Of a stretch of DNA of 28,845 nt, positions 16,584 to 25,711 are shown in pieces (the stretch's first letter is position 1; each line of letters opens with the position of its first letter). A program made the translations under genes and the position numbers. The stretch spans positions 35,376 through 64,220 of the forward strand of contig NW_005201493.1 of assembly GCF_000372725.1 (NCBI RefSeq). Direction: 5' to 3'. This stretch comes from Emiliania huxleyi CCMP1516 (Eukaryota > Haptophyta > Isochrysidales > Noelaerhabdaceae). The notes beneath the pieces are model-generated. The model made no database searches, was not told the DNA's origin, and saw only the letters and a program-made list of their open reading frames with translations.

Positions 16584-17776
16584 GACCTGAGGGCCCAACT
16601 TGAGAATCGTGCTTTGAGTTGGGTTGTTTCGTGTTGGGTTGGGTTGTGCTTGGGTTGGGTTGTTCCGCGTGAGGTTGGGTCGTCGGCGCGAAGGGTGAGT
16701 CTCGACCGCCGCCGCTCACGCCAGCGGACGGCCACTGCCGGTGTTTTTGGCTTCGCCACCGTCCAAGGCGTGCGCCATGCGCTCGCCGGCATCGAGCGAG
16801 CAACGTGATCGACCGAGCGGCTTGCTGTGTGGTCGCCTTCTTGTGGCTCTCGTCGAGAGCGTTTTGCGTCCCGGCGGGTGGGAGAGCATGTGTCGTCTGA
16901 TGTGTCACTGTGTACGCGTCATTTCAGTCTTGATAATAAGCACGGTCGATCCGTCAAAGGACAAAGCGATACACTCATTCCTATCACGCTGGAGGGCTGG
17001 CACGGAGCTCTGTGCCGGCACACAGAAGAGCCGTGCGGCAAGAAGAGCTCGATGGGGAGCGAGAACCGTCAGATTTTCAGGTGTAACCTGAAGTCCGTCG
17101 CGACGCACTCAATCCCTCCCGAGCGAAAGCCTGTGGCTCTCTCGAACTCGTCGATATATTGCGAATAAACTGCTCTTCCCGCATAGCTTGCAGAGTCAGA
17201 GGCGCAGAAAGGCTACGAGTGTTCGACGAGTCTTGCGAGCTGCGCGGTCAAACCTGGGGGGGACTGACCGCATCAAGGCGGACTTCCGAAACCTGGGTGA
17301 GCACCTCTGGCAGTTCTCGCTCCCCATCGAGCTCTTCTTGCCGCACGGCTCTTCTGTGTGCCGGCACAGAGCTCCGTGCAAGCCTTCCAGCGTGATAGGA
17401 ACGAGTGTATCGCTTTGACGGATCGACCGTGCTTGTTATCCACATCGATGTGACGCACACAGTGACACTTCAGACGACACACATTCTCCCACCCGCCGGG
17501 ACGCAAAACGCTCTCGACGAGAGCCACAAGAAGGCGACCACACAGCAAGCCGCTCGGTCGATCACGTTGCTCGCTCGATGCCGGCGAGCGCATGGCGCAC
17601 GCCTTGGACGGTGGCGAAGCCAAAAACACCGGCAGTGGCCGTCCGCTGGCGTGAGCGGCGGCGGTCGAGACCTCACCCTTCGCGCCGACGACCCAACCTC
17701 ACGCGGAACAACCCAACCCAACCCAACAACCCAACCCAACCCAAAAAGCACGATTCTCAAGTTGGGCCCTCGACCT
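16584..17776. mobile_element. Non-autonomous DNA transposon with ~470-bp terminal inverted repeats and 5-bp target duplication
   Basis: The element itself is 16589-17771 (1,183 bp). It starts GAGGGCCCAACTTGAGAATC and ends with the exact complement. The flanking GACCT occurs directly at 16584-16588 and 17772-17776, a 5-bp target-site duplication. The left arm runs to about 17067 and the right arm starts at about 17311; they match along nearly their whole length, with some length differences in the outer TTGGG/CCCAA-rich part and small indels elsewhere. The roughly 240-bp centre is not inverted and shows no transposase. The ends are not TG..CA, so it is not an LTR element. Long arms recall Mutator-like or foldback elements, but those usually make 8-10-bp duplications; 5 bp fits few known superfamilies. 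Members elsewhere in the genome must be moved by another copy's enzyme. Confidence 0.92.
16617..16679 (+). repeat. TTGGG-type short repeats in the element arm
   Basis: Clustered TTGGGTTGGGTTG units lie in the left arm, with the complementary CCCAA cluster in the right arm at about 17714-17752. The two arms differ mainly here (unit number and spacing), as expected of slippage-prone sequence. They recall telomere-type G-strands but lack the regular period of a telomere. Confidence 0.7.
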
Positions 17777-17972
17777 GTGTTAGTGCCAGTGCGCGCCAGT
17801 CCCGTGCCAGTGCGCAGTGTCGTGCGAGGGAGCTTGGTTCTAAAATTCTTGTGGTTGACTGCTCCTGTGGTGGGGGCGACGGCTTCTGAGGATCCCGTCA
17901 CTCGCGCCTCGTGCTCTGCGAATCATAAATTTCTTGCGTCGCCGAATCGCCGCTCTCACGCGGCCTCAGCTC

Positions 17973-19218
17973 ATGCCTGACTGGGCTTCGCTCAGCCGGT
18001 TCGAGATTCGGCACGTGACGCTGCCTCTCCAGCGGTACCGCGCGTTAGACGTGCCCTCCCAGGTGCTCGGTCACTCCGTCTCTGGCGAGGCGATGCTGCC
18101 GCTCTTCGCCAGCCTTTACTGGTGCCTGGACCAGCACAAGTGCTTCTGCGGCATCTGGCTGGTGCCGCTCTCGGAGATGGCCAACGGCGTCGTCAAGTGG
18201 CTCACGCGCCGCGGCCGCCCCGCCTGGGTCGACGAGCGCGTGATGATGCACCAGTGGTCGTCCGAGTTCTCCTTCCCGTCCTCGCACTCGCAGCTCGCGG
18301 CTGCGGTGATGACGTGGCTGGTCCTCTCGTCGGCACACGCCGAGGCGGCGACATCGACGCCCGCCCTGCCCAGCGCCGCCTACGCACTGCTCGTCGCCGC
18401 CTCGCGAGTGCACGTTGGCCTGCACTTTCCGAGCGACGTGGCAGTCGGGCTGCTATGGGGCGCGCTCTCCGCCGCCGCCTACGCCCACATCGTACTGCCC
18501 TCGCTCCCTAGCTTCGTGCACTGGAGCGCCACGAGCCGGCTCTGTGCGCTGCTGCTGCCCGCCGCCGCCGCCGGCCTCGCCGTCCACGCCGCGTATTGCG
18601 TCGCCGAGCGGTCTCGCGGCTCCGACCCGCCAGAGTGGAGTCGGAACGCGTGCCGAGGGCGGTACAAGGCGAGCGCCCCTCCCGAGGGCCCTTCCCGAGG
18701 CCCTTCCCGAGGCCCTTCCCGGGGCCCTTCCCGAGGCCCTTCCCGAGGCCCTTCCCGGGGTCTCTCCGAGACCCTTCCCCAGACCCTTCCGAGACGCGCC
18801 GCGAGGACACAGTCCGCCTCGCCGGCTGCCGCAGGGGCGAGAGCTCGACCCGCGGGGCGTGCCGCACGGCAACTACATGGGCATGCTGGGCGTGCTCGCC
18901 GGGCTGGCGGTCGGCGGCGCCTTCAAGCACCTCTTCCCACTCCACTACCCCGGCTCGGGCGCCTCTGCCTTTGTCCGCGCCGTCGTCGGCAACGGCGGCT
19001 GCGCCGCCGCTCCTCGGAGGTCGCCCCTCAGACACGCCCAAGACGCGTCCTCGACGCGTCCCGCAGGCGGGCTGCTCGCCCTCTTCGAGGGGATCGGCGC
19101 GGCGACGCCGAGGCAGCCGCTGCGCCTCTACGCCGCGCTCCGCTTTTTAAAGTACTGGCTCGTGCCGGTGTACATCCTCCTCCTCGCGCCGTACGCCTTT
19201 GTGCGGCTCGGCTTGTGA
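17973..19218 (+). CDS. PAP2-family lipid phosphatase, two exons with a GC-AG intron
   Basis: A membrane phosphatase of the PAP2 superfamily, which removes phosphate from lipid phosphates or polyprenyl diphosphates at a membrane face. Exon 1 (to 18668) carries all three catalytic motifs: KWLTRRGRP (KX6RP), FPSSHSQ (PSGH-type, with the second Ser replacing Gly) and SRVHVGLHFPSDV (SRX5HX3D). They lie among hydrophobic helices (LLVAASRVHV, GLLWGALSAAAYAHIVL, LCALLLPAAAAGLAV). Exon 2 (18835-19218) adds a Gly-rich helix (GMLGVLAGLAVGGAF) and a final membrane segment (YWLVPVYILLLAPYAFV). The phase-0 intron 18669-18834 begins GC, ends AG and is mostly a 12-bp minisatellite. The start is set at 17973; the Met at 17934 would add 13 residues. 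The substrate cannot be told from sequence; dolichyl-diphosphate-like or phosphatidate-like are both possible. Confidence 0.88.
18686..18765 (+). repeat. 12-bp minisatellite inside the PAP2 gene intron
   Basis: About six and a half tandem copies of CCCTTCCCGAGG, with two copies carrying GGGG in place of GAGG. It fills much of the 166-nt intron. Because the unit is a multiple of three and lacks stops, the first-exon frame stays open through the array as Gly-Pro-Ser-Arg repeats. Confidence 0.9.
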
Positions 19219-19648
19219 CGGCGCGCGGCCGCGGTGTGAGAGAGATCTGATGTATCCACTATTGGGAGGCGGGAGCTGAAGAGCTCCCAGCCTCAGAGAG
19301 CGTGCATGTGTGGGGCAAGTTGTGGAGTGGTGCGTGGGTGTTAGGCTTAGCGCGGTGTGTGTTCGATAGCAGCTGCAGAGTCGCGTGTGGGTATTTGTTT
19401 GTCGATTGTCGCCGATGAGGATGTCTCTACCAACGTGAAGACGATTCAAAAAAAACACAAACGAGAAGAACAACACTGCCAGGGCGCCACCCTTCCGCGG
19501 GCCCCGACGCGAGGGGGCGTGCGGCAAGGGGGGGGGGGGGGGACAATGACAACGAGACAGGGCGGATCCCAGGGCGCAGGGGGAGAAGTGGGACACAGAC
19601 GTGCTACTACTGTACACTGTGAGGAGGGATCCGCGACGCCGCCCATCG
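19219..19648. other. Convergent 3' intergenic region with a 15-G run
   Basis: 430 bp between the PAP2 gene (plus) and the F-box/RCC1 gene (minus), so both 3' ends lie here. An uninterrupted run of 15 G occupies 19528-19542, and an A-rich patch lies at about 19447-19475. No coding sequence is visible. Run length is prone to sequencing error. Confidence 0.5.
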
Positions 19649-21163
19649 CTAGGAGAGGTACCCGCTGTCCGAGCCGCTATACTCGCCATTGCTCTCGTCG
19701 CCGTCCTCGCTGGGTCCGGTGGAATCAGGCCGCTCGCCCACCCACAAGTCGATCTTCTTCGGAAGCAGCTGGTCCTCCACGCCTTGGCCCATGACGAAAG
19801 GATAACCGTGGCCCAAGATGGACTCTCCCCCTCCGCCGTGATGGCCCCAGGAGAAGAATGCTCCGTCAGCAGTGAGGGCGAAGCCGTGGCAGCCGCTGGC
19901 CACCACAGAGACGACGCGCTGCCCGGCCAAGGCCTCGATCTTGTTGGGCAGCGACCGGCTCTGCGTGTCGCCGTGGCCCAGGCGTCCTAAATTGTTTGGG
20001 CCCCAGGACCAGGCGGAGCCGTCGGCGGTGATGGCGAAGGTGTGGCGGTCTGCCGACACGGCGATGACGCGCTGGCCAGCGAAGGCGTCGATCCTCTTCG
20101 GCAGCAGCTGCTTCTCCGTGTTGCCGTGGCCCAACGTGCCTAGGAGTCCCGAACCCCAGCTCCACACCACACCGCCAGTGGTGAGAGCGAAGCTGCAGCC
20201 GCCTCCTGCCGACACAGCGATGACGCGCCGGCCCGACAAGGCCTCAACCTTCTTGGGAAGCTGCTGGTTCTGCTCGTTGCCGTGGCCCAACGCGCCGTCT
20301 CTTCCCTCGCCCCAGCTCCAGATTGCGCCGTCCATTGTAAGGGCGAGAGAGTGGTAGTCGCCCGCAGAGAGAGCAACGACGCGCTGGCCCGCCAAGGCCT
20401 CGATCTTCGTCGGGAGGTGATGGTCGTGCCGGTCGCTGTGGCCCAGCGAGCAGCTCGAGAACATGCCGCCGCCCGCACCCCAGCTCCAGACGGCGCCGTC
20501 GGTGGTGAGGGCGAGGCTGGAGAAGCTCCCAGCAGAGATAGCCACGACGCGCTGCCCAGCCAGGGCCTCGATTTTCTTTGGGCGCTGCTGGTAATGCCCG
20601 CCAGCATGACCCAGCCATCCTCCCCCGCCCTGCCCCCTTCCCCAACTCCAGACTGAGCTGTCTGCGGCGAGGGCGAGGCTGAAGCAGGACCCAACTGACA
20701 CGCTTTCAGCGCGCGCTCCCCCGAGCTGCGAGGGGAGTCGTGTTGGGCGGCCGCCGGCCTCTCGGCCCTCGAACAGGCCAAGGCCGCGCCACGGGTCGTG
20801 CCCAAGAAGCTTCGTGTCGCCGGCTCCGCCACACGACGCGAGCCGCCCCTCGCCGTCGATGAAGACGCTGTGCTGCATGCTTGACGCCACCCTCGTCGGC
20901 GGGTTGGACTCGCGCTGCATCGCCGCAAAGCACAGCCAGCACACGTCGCAGCTATCGCCCGCTGGCGGCTCTGCTAGCTCGTAGCCGCGCTCTCGCGCCC
21001 GCAAGCGGATGCCTTCCTCCGCGAGCGAGGAGTGGAAGATGCGCGAAACGGCCGCGACGCGAGCGATGTCGGCGGGGGTGTCGCAGCGCGCGACGACGCG
21101 CGCGAGCAAGTCGGTGGCCAAGTCGAGCAGCGCGAGCGGTGGCGGCGGAGGCGCTTGCGTCAT
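19649..21163 (-). CDS. F-box protein with RCC1-type beta-propeller repeats
   Basis: A single-exon 504-aa protein. Residues about 8-60 form an F-box-like segment (LALLDLATDLLARVVARCDT, IARVAAVSRIFHSSLAEEG), which would bind Skp1 in an SCF ubiquitin ligase. The rest is a run of about seven RCC1 repeats of roughly 50 residues, each with the pattern ALAGQRVVAISAGSFSSLAL, then DGAVWSWG and LGHG, for example ALTMDGAIWSWGEGRDGALG and AFAGQRVIAVSADRHTFAI. Seven such blades make a closed propeller that binds protein or chromatin partners. The C-terminus is acidic (DSTGPSEDGDESNGEYSGS). The combination suggests a substrate-recognition subunit, but the target is unknown. Repeats are very similar to each other, which suggests recent internal duplication. 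The start at 21163 (MTQAPPPPPLALLD) places the F-box at the extreme N-terminus, as usual. Confidence 0.92.
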   Translation of the reverse strand: MTQAPPPPPLALLDLATDLLARVVARCDTPADIARVAAVSRIFHSSLAEEGIRLRARERGYELAEPPAGDSCDVCWLCFAAMQRESNPPTRVASSMQHSVFIDGEGRLASCGGAGDTKLLGHDPWRGLGLFEGREAGGRPTRLPSQLGGARAESVSVGSCFSLALAADSSVWSWGRGQGGGGWLGHAGGHYQQRPKKIEALAGQRVVAISAGSFSSLALTTDGAVWSWGAGGGMFSSCSLGHSDRHDHHLPTKIEALAGQRVVALSAGDYHSLALTMDGAIWSWGEGRDGALGHGNEQNQQLPKKVEALSGRRVIAVSAGGGCSFALTTGGVVWSWGSGLLGTLGHGNTEKQLLPKRIDAFAGQRVIAVSADRHTFAITADGSAWSWGPNNLGRLGHGDTQSRSLPNKIEALAGQRVVSVVASGCHGFALTADGAFFSWGHHGGGGESILGHGYPFVMGQGVEDQLLPKKIDLWVGERPDSTGPSEDGDESNGEYSGSDSGYLS

Positions 21164-21350
21164 GTGACAAATCGGGCTCGTTTTTCTTCTTTCCGGCTGA
21201 AGCAGCGAGAGAAAAGGAAAGTCGTTTGCGCCCCGTTTGTGCCGCGTCCCGTGCCCCCGAGTTTACGCGATAATAAATTATGATTGATGACACACACAGA
21301 ACACAGAGGTGACAGTACACGGACTAGATTGATCGGATCTCATCGTGACA

Positions 21351-21890
21351 CTAGACAGCGCCAGGGGGAGCCTGGGAGGCAGCCATCAGCTTCTGGCCCA
21401 TGGAGTAAAGCCAGTCCGCCTCCGCCTCGTCGTCCTGTGAGTGCTGCGGCTGGTAGTACTTGACCGCCTTGCCCTTGGTGTCGATGACGTCGTGGTCAGG
21501 TGATATGCGATTGCCGAACATGCGCGACACCCGGATGGTCTTTGCCTTGCCGGCGGCGAAGGCGGTCAGGCTATCGTAGTCGCCGACCACAGCTAGTGGG
21601 CGGCCGGAGGTGTAACTAGGCGCGTAGAGGTAGTTGTCGGGGTGGTCGGCACCGCCGCCCTTTGAGGAGGAGATCACATGCAGCACGTCCTGCCCATCAA
21701 TCTCGTCGCTATCGAGCAGCACGCGCAGGCACCGTGCATACACGGCTCGCGTCATGCACTCCGACTCAGCGATCGCCTTGCGCGCCGCCTCCAGCTCCGC
21801 AGCCTTGTGGAGTCTCGCCTCGAGATCGGACGCTGCGTCGTGGATGCTCTTCGCGTGATCAATGAATCATTGTCAATGTACCAACTCACC
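21351..21890 (-). CDS. HNH-nuclease-like protein, 3' exons
   Basis: The last exon (about 21848-21351) begins with a helical segment (KSIHDAASDLEARLHKAAEL, then EAARKAIAESECMTRAVYAR) that looks like a coiled coil. It continues with an HNH-like core: DGQDVLHVISSSKGGGADHP then DNYLYAPS. The usual pattern is a D-H pair, then S-K-G-G, D, and N; here the first D-H is L-H while the later His, Gly-Gly, Asp and Asn are kept. A second half (VVGDYDSLTAFAAGKAKTIR, YYQPQHSQDDEAEADWLYSM) is unrecognised. A strong donor (GTGAGT, read on the minus strand at 21889-21884) ends an upstream exon coding DAEVDARKEA, implying a 41-nt intron. Further upstream exons and the start are not resolved. Nuclease activity is uncertain given the altered first motif. 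Confidence 0.55.
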
Positions 21891-22352
21891 GCCTCCTTAC
21901 GCGCATCCACCTCCGCATCCACCGGCGATTTTGTTGAGGAGCTTCACAGTAGCACAATAGTCGATCTCGAGCACCACAAGGCTGCGCGCGCCGGGGGTTT
22001 CTTTTTTTGGTTTTTCCGCGCTCCGGGGGGTTCTTTCTTTGCGAGGGAAACTCTTTCTTTCCAGTTTCGGCGGACGCCCCGCGCTGCGCACTGGCTCCAA
22101 GATAATTCTTCCGATCCACATGCTAGGGGTCGCAGTGGGATCTAGAAATTCAGAAAAATCATGAGGTGTGGTACCGCGGCAGCATCCTCTGTTGTTTTGT
22201 GTTTGCAGCCTCTGTGTCGGTCGGATAAAAATGGAAATAAATGGACACGCATGCGCATGACAGGACCCAGTATAGTACACAGCACAAGTATGATTCACCG
22301 CCACAGGCGCGCGGCCGCGGGGAGGGGTGACCTGGCTTCGAGATAGATGATT
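21891..22352. other. Unresolved 5' part of the HNH-like gene and flank of the mobile element
   Basis: Probably contains 5' exons of the HNH-like gene (a coding-like stretch LEIDYCATVKLLNKIAG lies at about 21975-21925, minus strand) and its promoter. T-rich runs occur at 21999-22015. The right end abuts the left target duplication of the 22353 element. No further gene was resolved. Confidence 0.35.
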
Positions 22353-23241
22353 CTGAGGGAGGGTGTGGAGGATGTAGAGTGTAGAGCGTTGTAGAGCTGT
22401 AGAGATGTAGAGCGCTCTGGAGCAATGTAGAGCTGTAGAGCTCTACATCCGGCGCGGGACAGAGCGATGCAGATGTAGAGAGATGTAGAGGCGCTCTACA
22501 ACGTGAAATCTCTACAACAAACTCTACATCAAAAGCGGCGAACGAGGCACGGTCGCTCTCCGACATTAGGCGCGTTGCACTTGCCAGTGCTGCCCTGGCC
22601 TTCTGTCTGCCCGCCCAATGGGTGGCAGGTGCCTCTGCTGCTGTGGCATGCCTCACGGCTGCGACTGGCCGGCGCCTCGGCGCGTCAGCTCGGCTCGGCG
22701 TAGCGATCGTGGCCAGCGCAACTCGCTTGGACTCAACGCTCAGCCAGGAGCTCCCGCACGCGCTGGCGCGAGGCATGGCGCATGCAACGCGCAGCAATGC
22801 TCGCCTCGCCTCGCGCAAATGCGACCGTCCTCGCAGCCGACAGTCTACCGCCTGCTAAAGAAGCACAGCGACGAATGCGGCACCGGCGACGCATGGCAGG
22901 CTGGTCATGACGCAGTTATACGGTGTTGTGTGCCGTCAGAGGGACTCTCTGTGTGTCAGGGATAGTCAGGGCCGTCCATCAGACCTCCAGTAAGCTCGGA
23001 GACACCCCACTAGTGCGGCTCGACCTCTTTGAGTCACTGCCTTCTCGGCGGGTTTGCTGTAGAGCCTCTACAACAAACTCTACAGCAAAATCGCGCTCTA
23101 CATCGCTCTACAACGCACGCAGTTCGTCCCGCGCCGGATGTAGAGCTCTACAGCTCTACAGCGCTCTCCAGCGCTCTACATCTCTACAGCTCTACAGCGC
23201 TCTACACTCTACATCCTCTACACCCTCCCTCAGAGATGATT
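22345..23241. mobile_element. Non-autonomous inverted-repeat transposon with 8-bp target duplication (hAT-like)
   Basis: The element is 22353-23233 (881 bp). It begins CTGAGGGAGGGTGTGGAGGA and ends with the near-complement. AGATGATT stands directly on both sides (22345-22352 and 23234-23241), an 8-bp target-site duplication. The inverted arms extend about 110 bp (to about 22465 and from about 23130), sharing GGATGTAGAGTGTAGAGCG, GTAGAGCTGTAGAGATGTAG and CTACATCCGGCGCGGGAC. The arms and subterminal parts consist of many GTAGAG/CTCTAC hexamers in both orientations, as in subterminal transposase-binding sites. The interior (about 22535-23050) shows no transposase. An 8-bp duplication is typical of the hAT superfamily, which makes that the best guess. 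A fragment of the same family lies at 8405-8465. Confidence 0.92.
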
Positions 23242-23964
23242 CTGCAACCCACATGCTAGGGAGGTCCGTGCTCTAACTACTCTATCGTTGCTCGACCACG
23301 CGTTTGGGCTCTCTCGAGGAGGAAGTGGCGGCCCCCGCGGGAGCTCGCTCGCGCCGATGCTGTCATGCGGGACCGATTGAGCGGCGGCTCGCAGTGGGAT
23401 CGGACTGCAGGAAGGTCCGTTGGGGCTCGAGACGAATGACCGTACGGTTGCGGCGCGTTTGCCCCTTCTCGTCCAGACTCCACGCGCCGGGCCCACCCCG
23501 CCGGACCACTGCGCCGCGCTTCCCGACTGGTTGAGCTGATGGCGTGACGATAACCCAACGCTAGTACAGCCAGAGTGCGATTGTGTGTGTAAATAAATAA
23601 ATAAAACGGACACCTCTACTAGGAGATGGGTAAAAAGGAACAGGTCCCCGCCCTTGCGATCGAACCGCGCATCGCTGGGTTCCGCTCGATAGGGGGTCTG
23701 GCGCCACTAGCGGCCAAAACGCCCAACCAACCCAGCCCCGCCTAGCCGCGCTCCAAGGGCTGTCGCCACGCACGATTCACACGACAGATACAAGGCGCAG
23801 GCGACGGCTTCCTAGGAAGCCGTCGCCCTCTATGCGGCGAGTACCCACCGACGGTGTCGCGCAGAAGCGCTTTCCCTGTACACGGCGCGCTGCGCTGCCA
23901 CACGCTGCTCTCACTAGTGCCAAGCGGCGATCGAGTCATCAGGGCGTGGGGCGCTGCCCCTCAC
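23242..23964. other. Gene-free region with palindrome and (TAAA)n
   Basis: About 720 bp downstream of the BTB/NHL gene (minus strand). A TAAA/AAAT simple repeat lies at about 23590-23605, and the 28-bp palindrome is described separately. Open frames on both strands are short and without family resemblance. No tRNA fold could be built. Confidence 0.45.
23800..23827. repeat. Perfect 28-bp palindrome
   Basis: The 14-base arm GGCGACGGCTTCCT is followed immediately by its exact complement, centred on CCTAGG, with no spacer. It lies about 140 bp beyond the stop codon of the BTB/NHL gene, so a transcript of that gene could carry it in its 3' UTR. Confidence 0.9.
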
Positions 23965-25711
23965 TCATGCCCGCTCGGCCACCTCCGCCCGGACCTTCTC
24001 GAGCTCCACGTCGCGCGCCGCCACCGTCCCCTTGAGCTTCGCCACCGTCCCCTTCAGCTCCGCCACCTGGTCGAGCGCGTCGCCGAGCAGCCCCTTGGCC
24101 ACGCCAAAGTCGCGCAGCTGCTCCACGCCGCCGCTCGCCCGCACCTCGGCGGCGTGGTCGGCCACGAAGCGGCGGCACTGCGCGAGGAGCCGCCCGTCGC
24201 CCATCGTGTGCGCCGCCTCGAGCAGCGGCACGGCGGTCGCCGGCGCGACGCTCTCCTGCAGCGCCTGCGCGCAGAGCAGCTCGAGGCGCGGCACCTGGTA
24301 CATCTGCGCCAGCTCCCGCAGGTCGAGCGCGCGCTGCGCCCTGCCCTCCTCCTCGCCGAGGTCGAGCTCATCGGTGCAGAGGTAGTCGATAAGGGCGGTG
24401 AAGCTGGCGAGGTCGATATGGGGCACCGTGACCTCGGCGGCGTCGCGCTCCTTCATGCCGATGCCAAACATGGTCCGAAAGACCGGGGACCGAATGCAGA
24501 GCACGTTCTTGCTCACGTGCTCGATGCGCTCCCGGTCGTCGCCGACCAGGAAGGTGACCATGCCCTGCGGGAGGGAAGCGTCGCCCCGCGTCTTCTTCAT
24601 GTCGGCCGAGAAGGTGGAGGGCGGAACGACGATCGGGGCAAAGGAGGGAGGCGGAGGAGGCGCAGCCACGCAGACCTGGCGGAGGCCACCTTCCGAACCG
24701 ACCAACAGCGTGCTCCCGTCCGGGCTGATTGCGACTTCATCTGGGCTGGCGAGCTGCGCCGCGTCGCCCACACCATCGGCGTTGCCCTCGGTGCCGCTGC
24801 CCGCGAGGGTCGTCACAGCGCCCGTCGCCACCTCGACCCGCCGAATCTTGTGGCTCTCATTGTCCGCCACAAACAGCGCGCTGCCGTCCGTGCTGATGGC
24901 CATACCGTAGGGGTAGCAGAACTCCGCCGCGTCGCCCACGCCATCCGCGTCGCCATTCTCGCCGCTGCCCGCGAGCGTGGTCACCGCGCCAGTCGCCACC
25001 GCCACCCGCCGGATCTTGTGGCCGCCGTTGTCTGCCACAAACAGCGCGCTGCCGTCTGGGCTGATGGTGATGCCAAGCGGTATATTGAACCCCGCCGCGT
25101 CGCCGACGCCATCGGCGCTGCCCGTGGTGCCAGTGCCCGCGATCGTCGTCACCTCTCCCGTCGCCACCTCAACCCGCCGGCTTGTCGTTGTCGTGGTCCG
25201 TCACAAACAGCGCGCTCCCGTCCGGGCTAATGGCGATGCCAGCTGGGCCGTTGAACTGTGCTGCTTCGCCCACGCCATCGGCGCTGCCCTCGTCGCCGCT
25301 TCCAGCGAGCGTGGTCACCTCGCCAGTCGCCACCTCCACCCGCCGGATCTCGTGGCCGCTGAAGTCCGCCACAAAAACCGCGCTCCCGTCCGGGCTGACA
25401 GTAACGGTGTAATAGTAGTCGCCACCTCCACTTGCCGGCAAGGCTGCCACGCGGCGCACGCGCCCGGCCGCCGAGACGTGCAGCAGCGAGTCAACGGTCG
25501 CGACGTACCAGGCGCCCGCGTGATCGCTCGCGACGCCAACGCGACCGAGCGATGCCTGAAGGCCGTCCTCGCCCTCGAGCGTCAGCGTGGCGACCTGGCC
25601 GACGCGCGCGCCAAAGATGGGCGCCTCGAAGCCATCCGCGACCGGAACGGGCTCCTCGTCCTCCTCGCCGCCGCCGCCGCCCGTGCGGGCGCGCTTGCCG
25701 GCTCGGGACAT
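23965..25711 (-). CDS. NHL-repeat/BTB-domain protein, frameshifted in this copy
   Basis: The start at 25711 (MSRAGKRARTGGGGG) gives a basic N-terminus that may be a nuclear signal. Five NHL-type blades follow, each of the form GIAISPDGSALFVTD, HKIRRVEVATGAVTTLAGSG and ADGVGDAAQF. A Pro-rich linker leads to a BTB domain (GMVTFLVGDDRERIEHVSKN, LCIRSPVFRTMFG, VTVPHIDLASFTALIDYLCT). A helical BACK-like segment (LAQMYQVPRLELLCAQALQE) and a short C-terminal coiled coil (VAELKGTVAKLKGTVAARD) end the protein. BTB proteins bind Cul3 and NHL propellers bind partners or RNA, so a substrate adaptor role is likely. The frame breaks at 25180/25181 in blade 2: comparison with the other blades shows two bases missing after the Lys codon, and adding two makes the span an exact multiple of three (582 aa). 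Either a recent mutation or a sequencing error. Confidence 0.88.

Noticed and set aside
16617..16679. Interstitial telomere array
   Set aside because: TTGGG units are irregularly spaced and occur as mirror copies in both arms of the transposon, so they belong to the element.
22353..23233. CRISPR array (regularly repeated GTAGAG blocks)
   Set aside because: Units are short, irregular, present in both orientations and bounded by transposon ends and a target duplication, in a eukaryotic genome.
23640..23700. Possible tRNA on the minus strand (contains GCGGTTCGATCGC, resembling a T-loop)
   Set aside because: The stem flanking the T-loop-like sequence does not pair properly and no acceptor, D or anticodon arm could be folded.
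24054..25230. Long plus-strand frames opposite the NHL/BTB gene (for example His/Arg/Ala-rich readings)
   Set aside because: The minus strand encodes clear NHL and BTB domains; the plus frames repeat with the period of the blades and are antisense artefacts.
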